A DNA stretch of 64,000 nucleotides from JBBQZO01 sp038207625 (GTDB taxonomy: Bacteria > Pseudomonadota > Gammaproteobacteria > Burkholderiales > Burkholderiaceae_D), in NCBI GenBank assembly GCA_038207625.1, contig JBBQZO010000001.1, positions 62,001-126,000 of the forward strand, written 5' to 3'. Positions 25,060 to 32,573 of the stretch are shown here, piece after piece. The first letter of the stretch is position 1, and each line of letters begins with the position of its first letter. The notes below the pieces were generated by a model, which ran no database searches, was not told the origin of the DNA, and was given only the letters and a program-made list of their open reading frames with translations. Position numbers and translations under genes: made by a program.

Positions 25060-26523
25060 TTAGCGTGGCAACACGGACGAGCCCATCAGGAACTCGTCGA
25101 CCGCGCGGGCGCACTGGCGGCCTTCGCGGATCGCCCACACGATCAGCGACTGGCCACGGCGCATGTCGCCGGCGGCAAACACCTTCGGCGCCGACGTGGC
25201 GTAGCAACCTTCGCCGTCGGTGCTGGCGCGGGCGTTGCCGCGCGCATCCTTGGCGACCCCGAACGCGTCGAGCACTTGCTGCACCGGCGACACGAAGCCC
25301 ATCGCCAGCAGCACCAGGTCGGCCTTCATCTCAAATTCCGAGTTGGGCAGTTCGACCATCTTGCCGTCTTTCCACTCGACGCGGCAGGCGATCAGTTTCT
25401 CAACCTTGCCGCCCTTGCCTTCGAAGCGCTTGGTGGCCACCGCCCAGTCGCGATCGCAACCTTCGTCGTGCGACGACGAGGTGCGCAGCTTGGTCGGCCA
25501 GTACGGCCACACCAGCGGCTTGTTTTCTTGCTCAGGGGGCTGAGGCATCAGTTCAAACTGGGCCACCGACAGCGCGCCGTGACGGTTCGAGGTACCCACG
25601 CAGTCCGAACCCGTGTCGCCGCCACCGATGACGATGACGTGTTTGCCGGCCGCCTTGATCTGATCCTTGACCTTGTCGCCCGCGTTGACCTTGTTTTGCA
25701 GCGGCAGGAAGTCCATCGCGAAATGCACGCCCTTCAGTTCGCGCCCAGGCACCGGCAAGTCGCGCGGTTGCTCGGCGCCACCGGCGATGATGACGGCGTC
25801 GAAGTCTTTCTCCAGGTCTTCAGGGAAAATCGTTTCCTTGGCCCAGTTGTTGACGTTGGCCGGGAAGTCTTTACCGACCAGCACGCTGGTGCGGAACTTG
25901 ACGCCTTCGGCTTCCATCTGCTTGACGCGCAAGTCGATGTGCGATTTTTCCATCTTGAAGTCGGGGATGCCGTAACGCATCAGCCCGCCGATGCGGTCGC
26001 TCTTTTCAAACACGGTCACGGCGTGGCCCACGCGCGCCAGTTGCTGGGCGGCGGCCATGCCGGCGGGACCGGAGCCGACCACGGCGACCGACTTGCCCGT
26101 CAGCTTGCTTGGTGGCTGCGGCACGACCCAGCCGTGTTCCCAGCCCATGTCGATGATCTTGTGCTCGATCGACTTGATGCCCACCGGGTCGTCATTGATC
26201 CCCAGCGTGCAGGCGGACTCGCACGGGGCGGGGCAGACCCGGCCGGTGAATTCGGGAAAGTTGTTGGTCGAGTGCAAGGTGTCCAGCGCTTCGCGGTAAT
26301 TGCCGCGATACACCAGATCGTTCCAGTCAGGGATGATGTTGTTGACCGGGCAGCCGGTGGTGCAAAACGGAATGCCGCAGTCCATGCAGCGTGCGCCCTG
26401 GGTCGTCGCTTGCGCGTCCGTCAGGTGCAGCACAAATTCCTTGTAGTTTTTGACGCGCGCCGCAGGCTCGAGATAGCCTTCGTCCTGACGCTTGAATTCC
26501 ATGAAACCGGTGATTTTACCCAC
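25060..26523 (-). CDS. gltD: Glutamate synthase, small subunit
   Basis: A 487-residue NADPH-dependent flavoprotein that passes electrons to the large subunit for the GOGAT reaction. The N-terminal iron-sulfur cysteines are in CMDCGIPFCTTGCPVNN and CPAPCESACTLGI. The FAD site VAVVGSGPAGMAAAQQLA and the NADPH site VIVIGGGDTGSDC follow, and VFAAGDMRRGQSLIVWAI closes the FAD domain. It is 62 bases downstream of gltB on the same strand. Confidence 0.96.
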   Translation of the reverse strand: MGKITGFMEFKRQDEGYLEPAARVKNYKEFVLHLTDAQATTQGARCMDCGIPFCTTGCPVNNIIPDWNDLVYRGNYREALDTLHSTNNFPEFTGRVCPAPCESACTLGINDDPVGIKSIEHKIIDMGWEHGWVVPQPPSKLTGKSVAVVGSGPAGMAAAQQLARVGHAVTVFEKSDRIGGLMRYGIPDFKMEKSHIDLRVKQMEAEGVKFRTSVLVGKDFPANVNNWAKETIFPEDLEKDFDAVIIAGGAEQPRDLPVPGRELKGVHFAMDFLPLQNKVNAGDKVKDQIKAAGKHVIVIGGGDTGSDCVGTSNRHGALSVAQFELMPQPPEQENKPLVWPYWPTKLRTSSSHDEGCDRDWAVATKRFEGKGGKVEKLIACRVEWKDGKMVELPNSEFEMKADLVLLAMGFVSPVQQVLDAFGVAKDARGNARASTDGEGCYATSAPKVFAAGDMRRGQSLIVWAIREGRQCARAVDEFLMGSSVLPR

Positions 26524-26585
26524 GATAATCCTTTAAAGTTTGGCGAGAGGGGCAGGCCCTGCCCCTCGTGTCATGCGCGTGTCGA

Positions 26586-29500
26586 TTACGCCGCGATCGG
26601 TTCGACCAGTTCGGCAGCGGTCTCTTCCATCTCCGCCAGAGCGCGCTTGTACTCGCTCGGGAACACTTTGACGAACTTGCTGCGGCCCACGCCCCAGTCG
26701 TCCAGCAGGAAGCGCGCGCGGGTCGAACCGGTGTGCTTGAAGTGGCGTTCGATCAGGCGTTTCAGGATCGCTTCATCGGTTTCGCGACCCACCTTGTCGC
26801 TCTGGCTGTGCCAGGTGGCGCGGTCGGTCTGCTCATGCGTCGCGGCGACGTGTTCCAGCGACACCATGGCCGTGTTGCACTTCTTGGCGAAGTCACCCAG
26901 CGGGTCGTACACGTAGGCGACGCCGCCCGACATGCCGGCCGCAAAGTTGCGCCCCGTCTCGCCCAGCACCACCACGGTGCCGCCGGTCATGTATTCGCAA
27001 CCGTGGTCGCCGCACCCTTCGACAACGGTGGTGGCACCCGAGTTACGCACCGCAAAACGCTCGCCGGCCACGCCGTTGAAGAAAGCTTCGCCGGCGATCG
27101 CGCCGTACAGCACGGTATTGCCGACGATGATGTTGTTCACGGCCCAGCCGCGGAACTCGGTGTTCGGACGCACGATGATGCGTCCGCCCGACAAGCCCTT
27201 GCCGACGTAATCGTTGCCCTCGCCGACCAGGTCGAGCGTGATGCCGTGCGCCAGGAAGGCGGCCGCCGACTGGCCGGCGGTGCCTTGCAGCTGGATGTGG
27301 ATGGTGTCGTCCGGCAAGCCGGCGTGACCGTATTTCTTGGCCACTTCGCCGGAGAGCATGGTGCCGACCGTGCGGTTGACGTTGCGCACCGGCGAAATGA
27401 AGGACACCCGTTCGCCTTTTTCCAGCGCGGCCCGGGCCTGCGCGATCAGCTTGTGGTCGAGCGCTTTTTCCAGCGCATGGTCCTGCTCTTCGACGTGGCG
27501 CACCGGGGTGCCCGCTGGCATGCTTGGCTGGTAGAAGATCGCGCTGAAGTCCAGCCCGCTGGCTTTCCAGTGGGTGATCGCGTTCGACTTGTCGAGCAGG
27601 TCGGCGCGGCCGATCAGTTCAACGTAGGTGCGGATGCCCAATTGGGCCATCAGCTGGCGCGCTTCTTCGGCGACGAAGAAGAAGTAGTTGACGACGTATT
27701 CCGGCTTGCCCGAAAACTTCTCGCGCAGCACGGGGTCTTGCGTGGCGACGCCGACCGGACAGGTGTTCAGATGGCATTTGCGCATCATGATGCAACCTTC
27801 GACCACCAGCGGTGCGGTGGCGAAACCGATCTCGTCGGCACCCAGCATGGCGGCGATGACCACGTCGCGCCCCGTTTTCATCTGACCGTCGGCCTGCACG
27901 CGGATACGGCTGCGCAAACCGTTCAGCACCAGCGTCTGCTGCGTTTCGGCCAGACCCAGCTCCCACGGCGTGCCGGCGTGCTTGACCGACGACAAAGGCG
28001 ACGCGCCCGTGCCGCCATCATGGCCGGCGACGACGACGTGGTCGGCCTTGGCCTTGGTGACGCCGGCGGCAACGGTGCCGATACCGACTTCGGAGACCAG
28101 CTTGACCGAGATCGACGCGCGCGGATTGGCGTTTTTCAGGTCATGGATCAGCTGGGCCAAATCTTCGATCGAGTAAATGTCATGGTGCGGCGGTGGCGAA
28201 ATCAGCCCCACGCCCGGCACCGAGAAGCGCAGGCTGGCGATGTATTCGGACACTTTATGGCCTGGCAGCTGACCGCCTTCGCCAGGTTTCGCGCCCTGCG
28301 CCATCTTGATCTGGATCTGATCGGCCGAGTTCAGGTAAGCGGCCGTGACACCGAAGCGGCCCGACGCGACCTGCTTGATGCGCGAACGCAGCGAGTCGCC
28401 CGCTTGCAAAGGAATGTCGACGGCGACGCGGCTCTTGCCGATGATCGACGCCATCGTGTCGCCCTGCTTGATCGGGATGCCTTTCAGCTCCTGGGTGTAG
28501 CGCGCCGGATCTTCGCCGCCTTCGCCGGTATTCGATTTGCCGCCGATGCGGTTCATGGCGATGGCCAGCGTGGCGTGCGCCTCGGTCGAGATCGAGCCGA
28601 GCGACATTGCGCCGGTGGCGAAGCGCTTGACGATTTCCTTGGCCGGTTCGACTTCGTCGAGCGGGATGGCGCGTTTCGGATCGAGCTTGAACTCGAACAG
28701 GCCGCGCAGCGTCAGGTGGCGCTTGCTCTGATCGTTGATGATCTGCGCGTATTCCTTGTAGCTGTTGAAGTTGTTGCTGCGGGTCGAATGCTGCAACTTG
28801 GCGATCGCGTCCGGGGTCCACATGTGGTCTTCACCGCGCACGCGGAAGGCGTATTCGCCGCCCGCGTCGAGCTTGTCGGCCAGCACAGGATCGTTGCCGA
28901 AGGCCAGTTCATGCAGACGCAGCGCTTCTTCGGCCACTTCAAACACGCCGATACCTTCGACGTTGGACGCGGTGCCGCGGAAGTATTTGTCGACCAGCGA
29001 CTTGTTCAGACCGATCACTTCAAAGATCTGCGCGCCGCAGTACGACATATAGGTGGAGATGCCCATCTTCGACATCACTTTGAGCAAGCCTTTGCCGACC
29101 GCCTTGGTGTAGTTGTAGATGGCCACGTCGCCAGTCAGTTCGCCCGCCATGCCTTGCGCCATGTCCTGCAGCGTTTCCATGGCCAGGTAAGGATGGACGG
29201 CTTCGGCGCCGTAACCTGCCAGCAGCGCGAAGTGGTGGGTTTCGCGCGCCGAGCCGGTCTCGACGACCAGACCGGTGGACGCGCGCAGGCCCTTGCTCAC
29301 CAGATGCTGATGCACGGTCGAGGTGGCCAGCAGCGCCGGAATGGCGACCTGGTCTTTCGAGACGGCACGGTCGGACACGATCAGGATGTTGTGGCCGGAC
29401 TTGACGGCATCGACCGCTTCGGCGCACAAGGACGCCAGCGACGCTTCGATACCCTGCTTGCCCCAGGCGACCGGGTAGCAGATGTTCAGTTCATAGGACT

Positions 29501-31298
29501 TGAATTTGCCGCCCGTGTGGCCGCTGATGTTGCGCAGACGGGCCATGTCGTCAAAGCCCAGGATAGGCTGCGACACTTCCAGGCGCATCGGCGGATTGAC
29601 GTTGTTGGTGTCGAGCAGGTTCGGCTTGGGGCCGATGAAGGACACCAGCGACATCACCATCGCTTCGCGGATCGGGTCGATCGGCGGGTTGGTCACTTGC
29701 GCGAACAGCTGCTTGAAGTAGTTATACAACGGTTTGAGTTTGTTGGACATGACGGCCAGCGGCGAGTCATTGCCCATCGAACCGGTGGCCTCTTCACCGT
29801 TGATGGCCATCGGCGCCATCAGGAACTTCAGGTCTTCCTGGGTGTAGCCGAACACTTGCTGACGGTCCAGCATCGACGCAGCGACTTTTTCGCCAGGCGC
29901 CTGGCCATCCTTGGCGCGGTTGTGCGACAACTGGCTTTCGGTGAGCTTGATTTCGTTGAGCTTGATGCGCACCGAGTTGATCCAGGCCTTGTAAGGCTTG
30001 GCGTTGGCGTAGGTGTCTTTCAACTCTTTATCGTCGATGATGCGGCCCGCTTCGAGGTCGATCAGGAACATCTTGCCCGGCTGCAGACGCCATTTCTGGA
30101 TGATTTTCGATTCCGGGATCGGCAACACGCCGGACTCGGACGCCATCACCACCAGGTCGTCGTCGGTGACGATATAGCGCGCCGGGCGCAGGCCGTTACG
30201 GTCGAGCGTGCCGCCGATGTGGCGACCGTCGGTGAAGGCCATCGCGGCCGGGCCGTCCCACGGCTCCATCATGGCCGCGTGGTATTCGTAGAAGGCGCGC
30301 CGGTTGTCGTCCATCATCGTGTGGTTTTCCCACGCTTCCGGAATCATCATCATCATCGCCTGGGCGATCGGGTAGCCGGCCATCAACAGCAGTTCAAGCG
30401 CATTGTCGAAGCAAGCCGTGTCGGACTGACCTTCATAGATCAGCGGGAACAGTTTTTGCAGATCGTCGCCCAGCACGGCCGACTTCATCACGCCTTCACG
30501 CGCGCGCATCCAGTTGAAATTGCCCTTGACGTTGTTGATCTCGCCGTTGTGCGCGATCAAGCGGTAAGGGTGGGACAGCGGCCACTCAGGGAAGGTGTTG
30601 GTCGAGAAACGCTGATGCACCAGCGCCAGCGCCGAGATGCAACGGGGATCTTGCAGATCCTTGTAGTAGACGCCCACCTGGTCGGCCAGCAGCAAACCCT
30701 TGTAGACGATGGTGCGCGCCGACATCGACGGCACGAAAAATTCCTTGCCGTGCAACAGCTTCAAAGCCTGAATCGCGTGACCGGACGATTTGCGGATCAC
30801 ATACAGTTTGCGCTCGAGCGCGTCGGTGACCATGATGTCCGGACCGCGGCCGATGAAGATCTGGCGGATCACCGGCTCTTTGTCGCGCACGGTGGGCGAC
30901 ATCGGCATGGCGACATCGACGGGCACATTGCGCCAGCCCAGCACGACCTGGCCTTCGATGCGCACGGCGCGCTCGATTTCCTGCTCGCAGGCAATACGCG
31001 ACGCATTCTCTTTTGGCAAGAACACCATGCCGACGCCATATTCGCCAGGCGGCGGCAGTTCGACGCCCTGCTTGGCCATTTCCTCGCGATAGAACTGGTC
31101 TGGCAACTGAATCAGAATGCCGGCGCCGTCGCCCATCAGCTTGTCGGCGCCGACGGCGCCCCGGTGATCGAGGTTTTTCAGGATCAACAGACCCTGCTCG
31201 ACGATCGAGTGGCTCTTGTTGCCTTTGATATGGGCGATGAACCCGACGCCGCAGGCATCGTGTTCGTTGGACGGGTCGTACAAACCTTGGGCAATCAT
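26586..31298 (-). CDS. gltB: Glutamate synthase, large subunit
   Basis: A 1570-residue enzyme making two glutamates from glutamine and 2-oxoglutarate, the main ammonium assimilation route with glutamine synthetase. The N-terminal class II amidotransferase begins near NEHDACGVGF, where the cysteine would be the nucleophile after propeptide removal. The central and FMN synthase domains follow (SVKLVSEVGIGTVAAGVTKA, AGHDGGTGASPLSSVKHAG), with the 3Fe-4S motif CIMMRKCHLNTCPVG, and the C-terminal beta-helix domain with repeated Gly-rich turns. GGAGAA precedes the ATG. A transposase element begins 68 bases upstream of its start codon. Confidence 0.97.
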   Translation of the reverse strand: MIAQGLYDPSNEHDACGVGFIAHIKGNKSHSIVEQGLLILKNLDHRGAVGADKLMGDGAGILIQLPDQFYREEMAKQGVELPPPGEYGVGMVFLPKENASRIACEQEIERAVRIEGQVVLGWRNVPVDVAMPMSPTVRDKEPVIRQIFIGRGPDIMVTDALERKLYVIRKSSGHAIQALKLLHGKEFFVPSMSARTIVYKGLLLADQVGVYYKDLQDPRCISALALVHQRFSTNTFPEWPLSHPYRLIAHNGEINNVKGNFNWMRAREGVMKSAVLGDDLQKLFPLIYEGQSDTACFDNALELLLMAGYPIAQAMMMMIPEAWENHTMMDDNRRAFYEYHAAMMEPWDGPAAMAFTDGRHIGGTLDRNGLRPARYIVTDDDLVVMASESGVLPIPESKIIQKWRLQPGKMFLIDLEAGRIIDDKELKDTYANAKPYKAWINSVRIKLNEIKLTESQLSHNRAKDGQAPGEKVAASMLDRQQVFGYTQEDLKFLMAPMAINGEEATGSMGNDSPLAVMSNKLKPLYNYFKQLFAQVTNPPIDPIREAMVMSLVSFIGPKPNLLDTNNVNPPMRLEVSQPILGFDDMARLRNISGHTGGKFKSYELNICYPVAWGKQGIEASLASLCAEAVDAVKSGHNILIVSDRAVSKDQVAIPALLATSTVHQHLVSKGLRASTGLVVETGSARETHHFALLAGYGAEAVHPYLAMETLQDMAQGMAGELTGDVAIYNYTKAVGKGLLKVMSKMGISTYMSYCGAQIFEVIGLNKSLVDKYFRGTASNVEGIGVFEVAEEALRLHELAFGNDPVLADKLDAGGEYAFRVRGEDHMWTPDAIAKLQHSTRSNNFNSYKEYAQIINDQSKRHLTLRGLFEFKLDPKRAIPLDEVEPAKEIVKRFATGAMSLGSISTEAHATLAIAMNRIGGKSNTGEGGEDPARYTQELKGIPIKQGDTMASIIGKSRVAVDIPLQAGDSLRSRIKQVASGRFGVTAAYLNSADQIQIKMAQGAKPGEGGQLPGHKVSEYIASLRFSVPGVGLISPPPHHDIYSIEDLAQLIHDLKNANPRASISVKLVSEVGIGTVAAGVTKAKADHVVVAGHDGGTGASPLSSVKHAGTPWELGLAETQQTLVLNGLRSRIRVQADGQMKTGRDVVIAAMLGADEIGFATAPLVVEGCIMMRKCHLNTCPVGVATQDPVLREKFSGKPEYVVNYFFFVAEEARQLMAQLGIRTYVELIGRADLLDKSNAITHWKASGLDFSAIFYQPSMPAGTPVRHVEEQDHALEKALDHKLIAQARAALEKGERVSFISPVRNVNRTVGTMLSGEVAKKYGHAGLPDDTIHIQLQGTAGQSAAAFLAHGITLDLVGEGNDYVGKGLSGGRIIVRPNTEFRGWAVNNIIVGNTVLYGAIAGEAFFNGVAGERFAVRNSGATTVVEGCGDHGCEYMTGGTVVVLGETGRNFAAGMSGGVAYVYDPLGDFAKKCNTAMVSLEHVAATHEQTDRATWHSQSDKVGRETDEAILKRLIERHFKHTGSTRARFLLDDWGVGRSKFVKVFPSEYKRALAEMEETAAELVEPIAA

Positions 31299-31365
31299 CG
31301 GAGTTCTCCACAGCTTTTTGAAGTCGAAGACTGAGAATAGTGCAACGCAACAAAAACTTCAACCA

Positions 31366-31399
31366 AAACAATTAGGGTCAGAGTCGAATTAATTTGCAA
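31366..31399 (+). repeat. Repeat R1, left 34-bp inverted end
   Basis: This copy contains the core TAGGGTCAGAGTCGAATTAA at 31373-31392, flanked by AAACAAT and TTTGCAA. It is identical over 34 bp to the reverse complement of 32479-32512. The arms (AACAATT / AATTAATTTG) make it a partial palindrome. Confidence 0.85.
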
Positions 31400-31420
31400 C
31401 TTTTTACTTTGATGATTAAA

Positions 31421-31435
31421 TAGGGACAGAGTCGA
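31421..31435 (+). repeat. Repeat R2, variant core on the left flank
   Basis: TAGGGACAGAGTCGA (31421-31435) is a variant of the same family in which GGGTCAG reads GGGACAG. It is matched in inverted orientation by R4 at 32325-32339. R1 and R2 are 48 bp apart, R3 and R4 a similar 48 bp. Confidence 0.8.
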
Positions 31436-31444
31436 TTTTGACCC

Positions 31445-31485
31445 AAAAAAAGACCGATCTCCCTATGAACGCACAGGGAGAATCG
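31445..31485 (-). terminator. Intrinsic terminator of the transposase gene
   Basis: On the minus strand a stem of CGA(T)TCTCCCT pairing with AGGGAGATCG, with one bulged base and a 10-base loop, is followed by GTCTTTTTTT. It lies about 50 bases beyond the transposase stop and also shields gltB from transposase transcription. Confidence 0.8.
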
Positions 31486-31535
31486 ATCTGTCCAGCTGCC
31501 TCGCGCCGGTGCTGCCAGGCACTCAAAAAGCGCAC

Positions 31536-32237
31536 TTAGCTCGCTGACACGGGTGTTTTGAATGGCCGACCGCGTTTCGCAGGCAGCACCTGACGCTTGG
31601 CTTTTTGTTGTAAATCAGCTTTGAAGGCATCCGATCCGAGCGGCCAACCTTTCAAGACCGCCTGATTGATGGTCTTCATCTCGTCCACGCTGAGCGCCTG
31701 TTGCGTCAGCTCAATATATGCGCCTTCGCGCTGGAATGGCGTGTTGCCCAAGGACCAGTACAACGCGTGATCGGTAATCAAGGGGTCGACGCTCACCCCC
31801 GCGTGGTGCGGATAGCTCGACCACGGATAGTCGAGCGGACCTTCGGCAAGCCGGGCGCGCACGGGATTGAGCTCGATGTAGCGACTGCACAGCATGAAAT
31901 AGCGTTCGGAGTCGACCACCGAGGTTTTGAAGCGCCCCTGCCACAAGGTGCCGTAACGCTCATACTTGTGATTGAAGTAGGGCACGTAATAGCGACCTAT
32001 CCACTGCATCATCTGGGCGAGTCCCTCATGATCGCTGGGCGTGGCCAGCAGATGCACGTGGTTGGGCATCAGCACATAGGCGTGAATGGAGACCGCGAAC
32101 GCCTTGGCGGCGTCGCGCAACCAGCCCAGAAACATGCGGTAGTCGTCTGCGTCGCGAAAGACCAGCTGACGGTCGTTGCCGCGCTGAATAACGTGGTGCG
32201 GCTGCGATGGAACTACCAGTCGGGGAAGGCGGGCCAT
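31536..32237 (-). CDS. REP-associated tyrosine transposase (RAYT, Y1/HUH)
   Basis: A 233-residue single-strand transposase of the IS200-like Y1 superfamily. The N-terminus ARLPRLVVPSQPHHVIQRGN and the HUH metal site in VLMPNHVHLLATP are plain, and the catalytic tyrosine is in the helix YFMLCSRYIELNPVRARL. A basic C-terminal tail (KAKRQVLPAKRGRPF) may bind DNA. The start at 32237 gives the family beginning MARLPR; an in-frame ATG at 32267 exists, and neither has a good Shine-Dalgarno site. The gene looks intact. It is flanked by inverted copies of a GGGTCAGAGTCGAATT repeat, its probable substrate. Confidence 0.88.
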   Translation of the reverse strand: MARLPRLVVPSQPHHVIQRGNDRQLVFRDADDYRMFLGWLRDAAKAFAVSIHAYVLMPNHVHLLATPSDHEGLAQMMQWIGRYYVPYFNHKYERYGTLWQGRFKTSVVDSERYFMLCSRYIELNPVRARLAEGPLDYPWSSYPHHAGVSVDPLITDHALYWSLGNTPFQREGAYIELTQQALSVDEMKTINQAVLKGWPLGSDAFKADLQQKAKRQVLPAKRGRPFKTPVSAS

Positions 32238-32276
32238 GATGAGCGTCTGAGTGTCGAATGGGCGCATTTTACCGAA

Positions 32277-32296
32277 TTAATTCGACTCTGACCCTA
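32277..32296 (-). repeat. Repeat R3, inverted core next to the transposase start
   Basis: TTAATTCGACTCTGACCCTA is the exact reverse complement of the R1 core and sits 39 bases upstream of the transposase start codon, where it overlaps the likely promoter region. Confidence 0.8.
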
Positions 32297-32324
32297 TTTA
32301 AATCAATGCTATGGTCGAGCACGC

Positions 32325-32339
32325 TCGACTCTGTCCCTA
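32325..32339 (-). repeat. Repeat R4, inverted variant core
   Basis: TCGACTCTGTCCCTA is the exact reverse complement of R2 (GGGACAG type). Both flanks of the transposase therefore carry one GGGTCAG-type and one GGGACAG-type copy. Confidence 0.78.
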
Positions 32340-32478
32340 TTTAATGAAAAACGACGCCAACTTGGTCAAGTTTTTTCAATAAAACAAAAAATATGACAAC
32401 AAACTTACTCACAAACGTCCTGCGTCGCCAGCTCAGTGCACGGAAATGCGCGGATTTTTGCGACTGCCCGCCATAAAA

Positions 32479-32512
32479 TTGCAAATTAATTCGACTCTGA
32501 CCCTAATTGTTT
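32479..32512 (-). repeat. Repeat R5, right 34-bp inverted end
   Basis: This is the perfect inverted match of R1. Between R4 and this copy lie about 140 bases of AT-rich sequence without a gene. Confidence 0.85.
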
Positions 32513-32520
32513 GAACGGAC

Positions 32521-32561
32521 GTTGCAAAACAATTCGACTCTGACCCTAATTGTTTTGCAAC
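32521..32561. repeat. Repeat R6, full palindromic copy after the chemoreceptor gene
   Basis: GTTGCAAAACAATT (32521-32534) pairs perfectly with AATTGTTTTGCAAC (32548-32561) around the core CGACTCTGACCCT. This 14-bp stem with a 13-base loop is the best-preserved hairpin of the family. It lies just outside the element, 12 bases downstream of the chemoreceptor stop, and might end that transcript although no T tract follows. Confidence 0.8.
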
Positions 32562-32573
32562 TATCCGCGAACC

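Larger units (their letters stand above)
31366..32512 (-). mobile_element. REP-associated tyrosine transposase element with 34-bp inverted ends
   Basis: The 34 bases at 31366-31399 reappear, perfectly inverted, at 32479-32512. They enclose 1147 bp that contain a Y1/HUH transposase, its own intrinsic terminator and two further inverted repeat pairs. No target-site duplication is visible, as expected for Y1 transposases. Single-copy REP-associated transposases are normally not mobile themselves but are flanked by the repeats they process, so this may be a resident repeat-transposase locus instead of a recent insertion. It lies between gltB and a chemoreceptor gene. Confidence 0.7.

Noticed and set aside
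24815..25207. Several short frames on both strands of the mlaF-gltD gap.
   Set aside because: They are Arg/Ala/Pro-rich, differ from any family I know and partly overlap gltD; GC bias explains them.
26568..31334. A plus-strand open frame of about 1588 codons opposite gltB.
   Set aside because: It mirrors the whole of gltB in the frame that GC-rich codon usage leaves open. Its translation is Arg/His/Asp/Gln-rich with no domain, while the opposite strand is an intact, fully recognisable glutamate synthase.
31366..32512. Reading the transposase locus as a classical IS with target duplication.
   Set aside because: No direct duplication flanks the 34-bp ends, and the enzyme is a Y1/HUH type that does not create one.
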